Positions 14,038 through 26,870 of a DNA stretch of 64,000 nt are shown one piece after another. Made by a program: the position numbers and the translations under genes. This DNA comes from Allacma fusca. Lineage: Eukaryota > Arthropoda > Collembola > Symphypleona > Sminthuridae. The stretch covers positions 10,354,001 to 10,418,000 of the forward strand of contig OX359249.1 of assembly GCA_947179485.1 (NCBI GenBank). Reading direction: 5' to 3'. The notes below the pieces were generated by a model. It did no database searches. It had not been told where the DNA came from and was given only the letters and a program-made list of their open reading frames with translations. Each line of letters opens with the position of its first letter. The first letter of the stretch is position 1.

Positions 14038-15699
14038 TGGATGTCTACACGCAGTGGATGAAGAAGAAATACTTCAGATTCAGTATTTATGAAAAAGTAG
14101 TTGAAGGATTGTAGGCTCAGGAGCGGATTCCTCCATATATGTCAGTAGCATTGAACTGATGCGGGGAGTTTGGAACAGCTGGGGAAAATGCGAGGCTCAG
14201 CACTATGGCCATGACAATTATCTCGGACCACAGAGTGTGAAAAATTGCATTCACAACCAACGATCCCAATTTCCCTAGTTCCCAAATACAGAGCACTACT
14301 ACTCGGGGGAAGGGCACGGATGGATGGAAACTAAATTAAATTCCACCTGGTCAGGCTGCCTTTGAATTGAGTGTAATGCAGAATACTAATAAAGTTGGCG
14401 GGCTGATCTGAAACAATATGATTTATGATATTTCTCCTCTACGCACTGCAGTACAGTACATCATCACCAGACGCACGTCTCGAAAGAAATGGAAATTTGG
14501 CACTCAATTTGAAATTCTCTCAAAATATTCTTTAGCAAAATCAGTGGGGAAAATTCTCATAGCCCCTTCCCACCCACTCCACAGAGCCAATACTCCTTCA
14601 AGGGAATCTCTTATAAAGAGAGAGAGAGAGAGCTGTAAACTCCCGGCACACTTATCGTAATTAATTCCTCCTGTTGCTCTCAAGACTTCCAAAAAAAACT
14701 CAAGCTTTATTTAAAATTGGTCAAAGTATACTTCCAGAGCATTATTTAATTTAAATTTAATTTACAATGTGACTGAGGAAATGTAATAATTTTTTGTAAA
14801 TTAAAGTAGAACCTTTCGACAATCAATTTTCTGTATTACCATGCTTGAAGTCCGCAGTTTTTAACTGTAGTTTGCTCCAAGAGCGGGTCCTAGTTTGGGA
14901 GCGGAAACAAAAAGTATTTCTTCTCAGAATTTGCTCATAATGGGGAATTCCGTGCATTACTATGACTACATCCGGAATCTTGATGGGCTTAAAGAAGAAT
15001 GGGAGAAATAAGCTCCGTAAGATTATTTCCAGATACCTCATTGTATTTCTACAGGAGTTGCTTTTGTCAATGGGAAACCCACTGCACGTGTCTATCTACA
15101 TTTTCCTCAGGCTCGCTCACTATTATAAGTATTATTTCCTTGGGAACAAAAATCTAGCGGCTCTTTCCATGTGTACACAGTAGGGACTGAAATCTCGGCT
15201 ATTGTCGAATTTCCTCTACATTCTCCACTTGAGCCGATTCCATAGAAATTTCAATGGTCCAGGAATAACTCCTACACATACTTGAAAGCAGCAGTGAGTA
15301 TTTTTACTTGTCAAAGGAAAGAATTCCTTAGCCCATGACTTTCTCTTCTTCGTCAGCTTTCACCGTTCAAGGGTTAATGTTTACTGTAACAGCTCATGTG
15401 AATGCGGACGTGATTAATTGTGAGAGGAGCATTGGAGCCCATATTACAACAACCTTTGTACGATCACATCACGTCTGTCAAGTGTAAATACTAGGTTCCC
15501 TTACATAAATTATTATTCTTGTTACTCACACCTCCTGCATCACCTACATATTGCAGGTTTAACTATGTACATACATACATTGCGTACATGGGATGGAAAG
15601 TAGGAGCCCAACTCTCCGCACTGTGATTGAAGGGAGAGGCGCAGAATTAACATAGACATTGATGGATTATTAAAATGAGGGATTTCGCATTCCCCTAGC

Positions 15700-15755
15700 C
15701 CTTGCTTTCTCCCTGTGCTCTATAAATAGGACGTTATTGTTCAAACACATCTCTA
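15700..15755 (+). promoter_or_regulatory. Weak TATA-box candidate
   Basis: CTCTATAAATAGG (TATAAATA at 15721-15728) follows a C/T-rich stretch, with TTCAAACAC about 30 bases on. There is no gene call downstream, so this may be chance in AT-rich DNA. Confidence 0.18.
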
Positions 15756-17609
15756 TTTAATTAGACGCATTTATCTTAGCCTCAATCCTGTATTACAAAC
15801 ACCCCCAACTGTAGCAAATAGAAGTTCATTTGGGAACAAGTAATATAATTAATGTAGATACCTTGTGTGAGCGGTCAAGATTAGAAATCCCGTCAATACT
15901 TATTTGTCAAAATATACGTGATCCAAAAATAAATAAATTACAGTGCGCCCAGGGATTACCCCAATGGATGCCTCAAAGCTATCTGGACAATGAGGCTTAT
16001 GGATCTAGGAAGGCAAGTACTTGCTTGCGGTCATACGGAGGTCCAGGAGAACATCTGGGCTGATCTCTTACCTACAAATGAAATCTTTGCGTATAGTCAC
16101 AAAGGCGGACGTGGACATATTCCCGAGGTTGCCACTACAGCACTATAGGAAAGCCATGGAAGAGGATTTATTTTCATTTCTATAAACTACACTCACGTTG
16201 TAGTTGTATTGTAGATGTTCTATGTAAAAATAAAATAGAGGAAAAGCTTATGAGAAGCAATATCAGAGATTTCAACTCCAGTTTTAGTCCCCGAACAACA
16301 AAGCCATGGGTGATTGTATGTGTATGTTCGTAATCCTCACGTGTGAGATAGTACAGAAACTTCAACTTTCCCCTACTGAGACTCATATATAGGGAGCTCC
16401 TCTTATCCTTGTAAATTAACATTATGCAAGGGCCTGCCAAAGTGGATACTTGTAACTCCGCGAACCACATTCCCAATATCATTCCAACGAATAACACTTG
16501 AGCATTACAGAAGAGTACAAGCAAGAGTTTTAAATCACATTGTACGTCAGCAACGTCCAATTACATTGGGTCTGACCGAACCCAATTGTCACTGGATATT
16601 ACGACAAACCTTGATTCCCTGGGTGTATATAAGTATCTATGTAAGTTTAAATGTAAATTTATACAATGCAATCTCTCTGTATTGTACAAAGACACTACAT
16701 TGTGCAGGAGTAAAAATAGCATTGGAACAAATGCTCAAGATTACAGTATGCAGTCACTACAGCCAGGAACCCTTATACGAGCAAAGCGTCTCTATTTTGG
16801 CAAAAACATACATATATTTGGACGCAATCTTCTTTCCCGGAATTCTTCTTTATACATACAGTGATATGTACGGTATGCATGGTCATGTCAGAGGCAAAAT
16901 TTGCTCCTTTATGGGGGAGCTCCAGTACACTAACAATAAGCACACTGTGCATGTGATGTTTTTATTTAATAGAGCTCATTATGTACCCCAATTTCCAATT
17001 TGTTATGTTGAGAACCCATAAATTTAGACATAACTCGCTTAACGGCAACAGCTTGTTTTTCCAAGAGGGGTCTCAAAGATTTACATTCAGAAATTGTATG
17101 TTTTGATAACAAGTGATTTAGTGTTAATTAAATGAATTAAACAAGGCCATGGATATCTCTTCCCATGCACATAAAAGCTCCCTGATGCTTTTATGCAAAG
17201 CCTTTGAAAACATTGAGTTGCAATGTCACTGTCGACTCACTCCGTAAATGTAAGGAAAAAAATATGAGATTACGAGGAGAGTTTGACACCAGAATTCTAA
17301 ACGAATTGATGTGTCGTACATGAGCACGTTTTTAACCACAAATTTCAATTTAACTGCAGCTATGTATATTTAAATACATATCCTACGCAAGTTGATACTT
17401 ACTCTACGGGGAATAAATCAAATCACCTGTAAATAAAATTTAAGATTAATTGGATGGGACAGGAAATAAATCCATTTGCGGAGGTAACTATGGTAATTTG
17501 GGCTCGGAGGAAGACCATAAATTAAGGTAAACAGATTTTGTAGTATCTTATTCCCATGCCCAGCCTTGGACCCCGAAAATCTCCCAGCTCATTCCTTGTA
17601 CACGACATT

Positions 17610-17629
17610 GTGTGTGTGTGTGTGTGTGT
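17610..17629. repeat. (GT)n microsatellite
   Basis: About ten GT units. Confidence 0.95.
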
Positions 17630-20600
17630 AGCAGACGGGGCCTTGGAACTTGCAAACTTTATTAGTGTAGAAATTAAGCAATCTCAATGCTTGTGTGAGC
17701 ATTCAATTACTTACTCTGGGGATGCAATTTGCTCAACGTCTACCTTCCGTTTGTTTTCTCCAATATTGATGATGCTCTGAAGAGAGTCCATGCCCTCATA
17801 ATTTACTTGGGCCTGTGTTTAAATTCCCTGAAATTCAGTATACTTCCCCATTGCCAGGGCCGGAGTAAACTTCCAAGTAGTAGATATGTAAATTGTAATC
17901 TTAAGGAGCGCTTCCGCCTTTAAATTTATTGAAACCCATACGTTGCGACGCGTTGGGATGCGTACACACAAAAGTTGTGGATTCTCCCCCCATGATCCTC
18001 CATCTCCTTGATTTGAAGATCAAGTGAGTTTTGTGAAGACGCGGGACAAGGGCTCTTTCCAAAATGTAATGAAGACAAAGTACAGGTTTCCGAAGCGAAG
18101 AGCTAAAAGGAGGGTGTCACTTGCCCTGGAGTCATTTGTCAGGAGGAAGTTATCAAAAAAAAACTAATTAAAGAGAATTCGCTTCAGAAAAACTTTCCAG
18201 GCTTTCATTCCCTTGGAGCTATTTCCTTGGGCAATGAGCATACAATTATTTAAACTCCGACACTATCTCCGGGTTTTAAAATTGTCCCGAACTTTCACCC
18301 ACTCATAAACTTCATCATTGATCGAGTTTTCTAACCGGGAAAATCCCTACAGCATTTTACTCCCTGGTTTTTAAACTATCTATATTTAAATGCTATATAT
18401 ATTTTGTAAATATTATGCAACAAATTCTCTACTCTCCCAGTCCCGACGTATGGGTCGTCCCCTATATACATACATACGTCTACGGACTACTGGCCTATTT
18501 CCTAAAATCAAATTACGACATTAGAAGGATAGTCTGACCCATTTACGGTCATTGAGTGTCAACTAGCGATAAACAAGGATCTCAAGACAAACTGTATAAA
18601 AGACTTCTTTATCCCTTGAAAAAGTTTATGCTCCTTTTTCCTCATCCCCCCGGAACGGTGAGTGAGTCAGTTGAAGAGGGAAAAAAGGCAGAGTTATATT
18701 TTGAGATGAAAACTGCGTAATTCCCCAGGGACAAGTTTCAGTGGAGTCATAAAATCCCCAAACAGTCTTGTTTGCTTCTCTTTGTAACTACAGTCTTGTT
18801 TTTTTTTAATTTAGTGGAACATCTTCCCCTCTTGCGCCAAACTCTTTCTTTTATATGATTTTTATGTCTCAGGTTCAAACTGCTTCCTCTGACGTCCGTG
18901 CACGTCTTCCAGTGTCAACATTATTACCTGCAAATGGGACCGTAAACTTGCATCAAACATTTGGTTTATTGCAAATCAACTCTGTCCGTACACACTCCCA
19001 ATTCTTCCGTATAAAATTATGTCCCTTTTCCTGACACTATCCCAGCCATGCAGGACACTTTCCAGAAAATCTTTAGGAACATTATATCCCTCGGAGTACC
19101 TAATTTGTACACAGTTTTCTAAACTTGCCCACTACGCGTGCACTCTCCCTGTAAGAGATCCCCTTGTGGTACGACCACTTTCTCCAAAGAGGTAAAAATT
19201 TATTTGGTCACATCCTCGCTCACCCCACAAGGTCTCACACTTGCCCATAAATTAAAGCAAATACAGTGACTCTCGCTTTAACGGCCCCCCTTGAGAGAGT
19301 AATGTCTGCCCGAGTGTCAGAAACCATTCATAGAAATGTCAGTTCAGCTCAAATAGTCTCTTTTTAAGAGCATTTTTGTATAATTGTACAGTACGATCTC
19401 ATTGCCAGAGGTCTTCTCTAGAACGATTTTCCTAAAAGCGACAGGGCAGTTTCAGAAATTCAGTTCCCATTTATTCTAATACAAATATTTATCTTCTAAG
19501 AGTGTGTCAATGTTGATTCCTTTTAGCTTGATCTAAGAGTGCAATGTAAATAGGAGTACGTTACAGGGGAAGGTTATCCCAAGGTACAAAAGGAGCCTTC
19601 CAGAATTATTGTAGTAAGGGACTCGCCCGAGATCGATATTTAATACATGCGACGGAATATTTTAAAAGAATAGATAGTAATAATAAAATTATATGTATAG
19701 ATACATAACATATTTCTACAGCAAGCGAGAGGACAGGCTTCTGTTACGAATCACTCTTTAGGGATAACCAGAGATTTTAATCTGAATTTGGGAACTTGGT
19801 CTCTACTCTTTTACCATGAGACCAGTTTAAATTGTCCATTAAATTATATTACATATGAGTTAATTATTTTAAAATTCTACTCCAGTTTTGAGTCTCTACC
19901 ATTTATTCATTAAATTTTCTAATGAAGTTCCCACACGAAGCATTCTAAATCTTTGGAGTAGTGATTTGACTCACAGATTCAAAACCACCTAGTTCCCCCA
20001 TACAAAAGGCATATTTCCTACTGCACAAAAAATATAAGTCCTAGAGCCAGTACTTAATTAATTACTACTCAGAAGAGGAGATATTATTTATAGCAAGTGA
20101 ATACATGAGAAGTAACTTAGAATTAAAAAGCTGAGCATTAAAGTCAAACGCAAGGACACTTAGGTCATGCGGACATGTCCCCCTTAATACATACCTTTAC
20201 TCCCAACTCAAAAGAAAAATGTCCCAATAGTAGAACCACCCACATTTACCAAGTGTTTGGATGAACGCTTCAAGTTTAACATTTACTCTCTCTCTCTCTC
20301 TTCTGCCACGCACTTGAAAATGTATACAGAGAGGAAATGTCTGATGCATACCCAGTAAATTTTCCCAGGGACAAGGTACCAAGAGTTAGTGGCACTTGTG
20401 CAAACTTAATTTACTTCCGTAATTTAGTGTGAGTGTCATTCCAACTCCAAAACGCATACCTTTAGCAGGGGAATGCTCACAAGGGTTTTGTCAACTTAAA
20501 AAACTTAGTGCGATTGTATTGCCGTAGGTACTTCAATGAAAATATGTTGTACGCTCCGTCTATAACATCACCCCTGGAAAACCCAACGGCTCTTGTAACG

Positions 20601-21169
20601 CCATGCTCCAGTAAGAAAATAAATTAACACTGTGGCAAACGGAAATGCTTTCAGTTATTTTGATCCCCATGGAGTAAATACTCTTTTGAGATGGTACACG
20701 CTAGAGAGGTCACAGTGTACTAAACAGAAACTCTAGTCAAGTGGAACTTGAGAATGCACTTCATATGAACTTTGGGGTCTCGTATATCGTCTCCCCAAAG
20801 TAAGAGCATTGTCTCTGCAAGGGATATAAATATTTTCAAGTAATTTGCTTTTACAACAATTCCAATTTTTCTTTTTATAAGTGCATGCACCTATGTATCT
20901 ATGTTAGAGTCAAAAAATGCTGCTCCTTTTAGGAACACCCTTGAGAGACTGCACTGGATCTATTTGGCAGTAAGCGGTGCCCCATTAATAAAAAATAAAA
21001 GTTTTGTATACAAGATTACTGGAAATTATTTAGCGTATCTAAAAAGTTCCCACGCCCCTTTCCAAGTAAAATACATAAAATTCTTGAAAGCAGAGAAACA
21101 TTATTCATATTCCCAAAAACATCTTGAAAACTGTGGAATTTCTTTGTAATTGAGGAAAATAAATAACTG

Positions 21170-21258
21170 CAGCAAACTATATACATAATTATATAATTAC
21201 ATACATTTGTATACGTAGATATATATAATTATAATATATATAATTATATAAGTACAAG
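21170..21258. repeat. AT-rich TATA/ATTA microsatellite
   Basis: Almost pure A/T with repeated TATATAATTATA blocks. A similar stretch occurs at 31,995-32,070. Confidence 0.85.
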
Positions 21259-22612
21259 GGAAAAGTTTCAAGAAATATTTCCAGGACATTTTCCTCTCTG
21301 TATTTTTTCCAAAGAATAAAATAATGTCTTAAGACATGTATGTATACATACAATTACTCAGTGAGTACCATTTACTCATTTAGAGGGAAAGGGAAGGATT
21401 TCAAGGGACTCCCCTTTCCTTGACTGTACTTTTCTAAGAGTTGAATTTTCAATCGCTTGTGAGTACAAGTTCACACAAGGTTACGTTACCCCACATGAAT
21501 CCTTTTGCAACAGAGAGAATTATTGAAGCCTTTCATACGCTTAATTCCCTTTTGAATGAGAACTATAGAATGGATGGGAAGGAGGTAGCTCATTGGGCAA
21601 GATTCCCCTTCTAAACTTTGGTCCTCAAAATCCCTGCAAACCACTGAGATTTAATTTCGGGAGTGCTGTTACATCCCGTAAAATTCCCGGGACATTACTG
21701 ACCTCAAGTGTACTGTCTAAATTCTTAAGGAAGGAAATCCTCTTTCCCCATAACTTTACCACATGGAAGTCTTTTTTACACGACGTTGCGTTCCAGCGGT
21801 TTATTCCAAGCCTGGAGACGGATATACAATAGGAAGACAAAAAGGGAAGAAAGAGACAATATTCGAGTCTCATGGAGACACTGAGCTAGTGTTCGAGAGT
21901 ATGGACGTACATATGAATGAGAAAGCAGGGAATCCTTTGAGCTCCTCCCGTACAGAGAGATACTTAAAATAACCATTTCATATTTGAGAGGGTCCGGAGG
22001 AAAAACTTTACATACATGATTCCACGTTGAATTTAACTTTCGCTTTGAAGTCTCCCACATTTCACATGCACCGAGCGTGGAAAGTGTTTTTAGTGGGACT
22101 GTATGGAACTCCTGAGTAGAAATAAATGTGGGGTTTTAATATTACAGTATTACTCCATATGAGAAAAGAAGTCATTGAGAAGGGACGTAAATTTTATTGA
22201 AACTTACATTGGGAGGATTTAGAATAATTCAAGGAGATTTTTATGATGCTTGTGAGGGGTACTATGATAAGTACATTTGTGCCCACAGCCTTCCGTGGAA
22301 AAGGAACATCAATTCTAGCCTTATAATATGGTGAGAGACTGTTTTATTAAAAATGTAAATTAAGTGTGGGCTGAAAGGAGTGCAGGACGAAGCCAATGTC
22401 GGGAAACCACCTGAAAACTTTTAAGATTATAGTGTTACTCAAATCATCTCCACTTGACCTGGGTGTGAGATAACATTCCCTGTCCCCTAGCTCTTCCAGG
22501 GGTAAAGGGTAAAAAGGTGATCAATTCTGACCCCTGTGACTGGAATTTGTAATTAATAAAAATGCTTTCAGGAAATCTGGGAGAACATGTATTGGAAAAT
22601 TGAATATTTGAA

Positions 22613-23086
22613 TTATTTAGACTTTGATTTATAGGGCGGGATAGGGGCGGGGGTGGAAGGTTTTAGTCTTTCCCTGTATACATTGAACTGAGATGAAGCT
22701 ACTAAGTTCAAGGTTTGGTTGTGAGTGTTAATTGGATATTTATGCAAGTACATGTGCCCATACATTTGTTTCAGGGAAATCTCCTTGCGAAGCTGGCTCT
22801 TAAAAATAACTGAGGGGGCTTTAAAAACTTTTCTAATTTGAGCGAGGGAATCGGTGAGAGGAGAACTGAGGCATATGCAACTAACTACAATGGCTGGATG
22901 CATCCAGGTGCATGCTTGTGTTGCTAATTCCTTCCTACATTTAGGAACACCCTCTTTGGTAAGCATTTCAGCCAATTCTGTGTAGGTATGCAATAACAGT
23001 GCAGTGGAATTCTTTAATGAAAATATTTCATGGAAACTTGAGGAAGTCCCAATTTTGTTTGTGTAGGAGTAATTTAGGACTCGCAT
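22613..23086 (-). CDS. Unrecognised 157-codon open frame
   Basis: This is the longest ATG-started open frame outside repeats. In DNA this AT-rich, a run of 157 codons without a stop is uncommon but can happen by chance in 64 kb. The product has no signal peptide, membrane segment or motif I recognise; it is basic toward the end (a proline stretch PSTPAPIPPYK, then KSKSK). A GAAG/GTGAGT donor look-alike lies 14 bases upstream of the ATG on the same strand, which argues against this ATG being a simple gene start. It lies in what should be intron or downstream sequence of the receptor gene. Confidence 0.15.
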   Translation of the reverse strand: MRVLNYSYTNKIGTSSSFHEIFSLKNSTALLLHTYTELAEMLTKEGVPKCRKELATQACTWMHPAIVVSCICLSSPLTDSLAQIRKVFKAPSVIFKSQLRKEISLKQMYGHMYLHKYPINTHNQTLNLVASSQFNVYRERLKPSTPAPIPPYKSKSK

Positions 23087-25769
23087 CCTTTCCTACTCAC
23101 CTTCAATGATTTAATGCCCCTCCGATTTCCTTCATTAAATCCCAGCCCGGAAACTCTGGTCAATTTCCCAGTCAAGACTTACAAGCTTTTAGTGCTAGTC
23201 TATTGAATTAAACATCAGGAAGTTATAATTGATTTCAAAGTCAATTTTCCTCGTAGTGAATCCTGTGAAAAAAGCCAGAGCTCTGTGGAACTGGGAATTT
23301 CATTCCAAAAATACTGAAGTTAAGAGGCATTTTTTGGAAAATAAATAATTGTGAAGTGGGAATTTACTCCTCAGGAAATATTATTTAATTTGTTATAAAT
23401 CTGTATAAAAATCCCATTGCTTCAGTAATAATCCCATTGGAATTTACACCCTCAACGTTTCCCCATTATCACTGAGGGGTCGGAGGAATATTTTTAAAGA
23501 ATTGATTAAATATTACCTACATACATATGTAGATATTCATAAGTACGTATCCAGTGTATAAGACACGCTTCATTGAACTGGATAAAGTATTACAAATGCT
23601 GTGCTAATTTCGAATCCGATCAAGGCCAGGTTTCATTCATGTGAGGTGATTTACAGTTAAAATCGGTTTACTTCCCCCGAGCTCTCCTTTTCAATGTAAT
23701 TCTCACAATGCCACTCCCTGTTTCAGTATAAATGAAAGCTTAATTTACCTTTCACTCTCAATATATTTTCGGATTGGAGCAGACTTTATTTTCAAATAAA
23801 TCCTACCTTTTAATCAGAATTACCACAGATGTTCTTTCCAGTTGACATGTACAAAGGGAGAAGCCAAAATAGTAAGTAAGTAAGTATGTACACAAATACA
23901 AAGGTGCTTTTATCATTGTCAACCTTCTGGTCCAAGTAACAGAGAGACCGCTATATTAATCAGAAATTCTACTCATTCTTTTTATAAAGGGAATTTTATT
24001 CCAAATTTTACCAAATTGTTTTCAAGCACCCGATTTAGTAATTAGGGTCACCACTTCAAACACGTGGATCCAAGTCAATGGAGTTCCTATTTAAATTGTC
24101 ACTCTCCCAACACAATATTCCTGATTTTTATTCCAGTATTTGGGAGATGTATTTTGATAGTTAGATTACTAGCGTTAGTTAAAGATGAACAAATGAGAAT
24201 GGCTCTTTTGTATTACGTAATTATGGACAAATGAAGGGAGGACGTCATTAAATCAGGAAATATTTTTTCCACAAACTTATCCTTTGATTTCAAATTTCTA
24301 TATGACTTGAGAAGAGCGTTACCTATTGAAGAGCAAAATTGCTATAAAATGCATACCTACATACGTGTATGGGTATGCAATTATAATATAGACACATCAA
24401 CCGGGGTACTGTGACCCACATCGTTGCACACAAAGTAAATACAGCGAATATTCCATGTACCTAAAATTAATAGTAGAAAAAAGGACCAGATTCAAAAGCG
24501 AAAGTAAAATTTTGCCCAACAGAAAAATTGATTCTCTAATGAGATCTCGCACAGTGAGAAATCCCTGTATCTGTATTTTAAAAGGAAGGAAATAATCCCA
24601 GTCTAAATAAACCATTTTGTTTAATTCCCTCACAGCATTGATCTTGAAAGGACAAGCGATCCTTAATTGACACACGATAATTTTGAGAAATGACTCTATA
24701 GAGTTCGTACTCTTGACAAATTACCTTAAGTCTAGGGGAAAAAATTTAGAATTGCCTGAAACTGTGCACGCTCTCCGAATGAACGAACGAATGAATGAAT
24801 GAAGGGTAATGAACACCCAGGGAAGGTAGTGGTTTGGGAGGAGTCCTAAATTCTTACAGTAACGTTGAAAGGACGAGGACCAAATGCTCCCATTGCTTAA
24901 TCCTCAACTCTCATCAAATTGCTAAACTCTTAGGAAATAAATATAACATTTCAACATCAACATGACAAGCCCAAGGCTTGATGGACTTTGAATTTATATG
25001 GATGAGATGAGTTTTTATAACTTCTCCCCTGGGATCATTTCAAAAGTAGAATTTAAAGGATTTCATGTAACGCTCACGCCATATGTCAATTGTGCTGAGA
25101 CCCGGAAGCGTTTAGTACTGATGGTGCCGTGACTTATCTCCAATCCACTATTCAATACATTAATTTGTGTTTCTCCCTTCAAGACGTGATTTATTCAAGA
25201 TAAATCATATATGTAGTAGATACTTATACGCAATGTAAAACAAACATTGAGCCATGATCCAAATAAAATTAGCATCTATGATGATATCATAAATGTCCCT
25301 GGGAATTATTCCGAATTCGGCGTGAGGAATTCTGGTCAGCTGAATAAAGCCGTCGGACCTTCCGGTGTTATTTTACATAATTCCTCTCAAATCCAGGAAT
25401 CAAATGTGGAAATAATTTTCAGCTATAATTATGTCCGTACGTACACATGTAAAAATGCCTAATGACCAGTGAACCGAGCAGACCACATTTGTCCTCTCCT
25501 GGAACTTCCAATCCCAGATTTTGCAATTCGGCCGTAGTTCATTTACAATGCAAATAAAGAGAAGGACCTGATTGCTTTTACCTACGAGTGGCAGGAATCG
25601 AAAACCAGCGGATACCTAAATTAATTAGCACGGAGCCGTTCGCTTCTCAAATTCGTTTTACTATATCTATTCACAGTGACTCAAATAATAAGCACAATTT
25701 ATTCCTATGAGTAGATAAAATGCATGTGAGGGTACACAATAGTATGTATTAAGTAAATGCAGGCTTATG

Positions 25770-25889
25770 CAGTACACTCTCGCATTATTAGGACCCTTAA
25801 AATGAGCACAATTTGACTTGAAATTGTTGTTACTAGAGGAGACTCATGCTCTTAAGTGAGGGAGTCCGCCCTAGCGAGAGTGCACAGCA
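25770..25889. mobile_element. MITE (CAGT/TATAAG family) in intron 1 of the GPCR gene
   Basis: The left end reads CAGTACACTCTCGCATTA and the right end CTAGCGAGAGTGCACAGC. They form imperfect terminal inverted repeats of about 30 bp around a roughly 60-bp core. The family recurs throughout the window. The element stops 58 bp short of the splice donor of the receptor exon. It has no coding capacity. The TIR style and TA preference seen in other copies suggest a Tc1/mariner-pogo type non-autonomous element; this is inference. Confidence 0.75.
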
Positions 25890-25938
25890 GAGCATCAAAA
25901 TATCCCAAGTTGAGTAAATAGAGATAAAAAATCCTGTT

Positions 25939-25951
25939 GAGCCTTACCTTG
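25939..25951 (-). promoter_or_regulatory. 5' splice donor of the GPCR exon
   Basis: On the minus strand the sequence reads CAAG/GTAAGG, with the intron starting at base 25947. This is a near-consensus eukaryotic donor. It splits a glycine codon after its first base. After the donor the open frame runs on only about 17 codons without family similarity, which supports splicing here. Confidence 0.85.
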
Positions 25952-26269
25952 GAGAAAGGGGATAATTTTGCAGAGGACCGCCCCGAAAATGAACTGCTGT
26001 AGAATTGTGGAAACAAGAGTGGGGGGAATGCAAATGACTCCGATGAGTAAATCCGAAATGGCAAGGTTAAGGAGAAATAAGTTGGTGATAGTTCTCATCC
26101 CCTGGTTTTGGGCCAGAGTCAAAATAACCAAAACATTCCCCAATACAGAGAGGAAAAAAATCACAGAGGATAATCCAATCTGAACACTCACACCCAACTC
26201 CATCCGACTCGTCAGGGTGGAATTACTCAAATCCTCCTCCGTAAGATTTCCAACTGTCAAATTACTCAT
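25948..26269 (-). CDS. First coding exon of a cholecystokinin/sulfakinin-type GPCR (partial gene)
   Basis: This exon encodes residues 1-107 plus one base of codon 108 of a rhodopsin-family peptide receptor. The first 23 residues form an extracellular tail with three N-glycosylation sequons (N3-L-T, N8-L-T, N16-S-T). TM1 spans about residues 24-54 and holds the family asparagine in LGNVLVI (N45). A short basic loop MRT follows. TM2 spans about 62-90 and contains LNLAISDLL with the conserved aspartate D73. The first outer loop reads FIFGAVLCK, whose C100 would form the conserved disulfide. The order GMRTITN-FLLNLAISDLL-FIFG-LCK matches, from memory, insect CCKLR and vertebrate CCK receptors better than other peptide receptors. 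The ATG is the first methionine after an in-frame TGA about 30 bases upstream. The exon ends at CAAG/GTAAGG, a strong donor in phase 1. TM3-TM7 are not visible in the window, so they lie in short exons I missed or beyond the left edge. Rhodopsin-family assignment is near certain; CCK/sulfakinin ligand class is likely but inferred. Confidence 0.85.
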
Positions 26270-26544
26270 GACTGACGAGAGATTCTCCAGTCAGATAACA
26301 AATCATCCAAGGGAGATCAATTCAATCACAGCATCACATCAATCTCTACGCCAGGATTTTACATCCCATTTCATTGTAACAAGGATTTCTTAACTATGTT
26401 TCATTTATTCACTCGCAGTATTAGTTTTTTTTTAATTCAGCTCACAAGTTAAGTCTGGGCTCAATCCTCAAGAAAGTTCACTTCCATCTACAAAAAATCC
26501 ATTTTATTTTTCTCAGTAATGGAAAGACAAAAATTGAGAATCAA

Positions 26545-26870
26545 AATGAACTTGGTCAGCTCAAAAGTTCTGGGAAATAGTCACTTGCTCAATTCGGGAA
26601 AAGTCCTTCATTTTACTCTCAACTTGTTCCTCCGTATGTATTTGACTGACTCTGAAAAACTCCTTTGATTCTTTAAAAGCCACTTTCTCAATTCTAAAAG
26701 CATTTTCGATGATTCCAGGAAAGTCACTTTCTTTTTTTTCCCCCTCAAAATGTCCTTTGATTCTGAAAAATCACTTGTTTGATTATGAAAAAGTCACTAG
26801 CCGGATTCTAAATAAAAATCGCTTGTTTAACTCTAGCAAGTTACTCAATTTTGAAGTTGTTGGGAATGTA
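26545..26870. repeat. Degenerate ~22-26-bp minisatellite upstream of the GPCR exon
   Basis: Variants of a motif like GATTCTGAAAAAGTCACTT recur about a dozen times with spacing of roughly 22-30 bases (for example near 26640, 26665, 26710, 26757, 26782 and 26808). The copies are diverged. The block starts about 280 bp upstream of the receptor start codon, on the 5' side of the gene, so it may lie in promoter or 5' UTR/intron sequence. No coding potential. Confidence 0.55.

Larger units (their letters stand above)
14040..25765. other. Non-coding DNA, probably including intron of the GPCR gene
   Basis: The receptor gene reads leftward from 25,948, so much of this region may be its intron. I looked for an E/D-R-Y block and an NPxxY block on the minus strand and found none, but a visual search can miss short exons. 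Isolated MITE ends lie near 14,595, 19,264 and 19,388. Otherwise nothing is recognised. Confidence 0.5.

Noticed and set aside
14117-14317. Hydrophobic minus-strand frame as a possible later exon of the GPCR
   Set aside because: It has no ERY, CWxP or NPxxY-like motif and no proper acceptor or donor around it.
16180-17021. Open frames of 126 codons (minus) and 151 codons (plus) side by side
   Set aside because: The minus frame begins only at TTG; neither shows a domain, and the residue makeup reflects AT-rich DNA.
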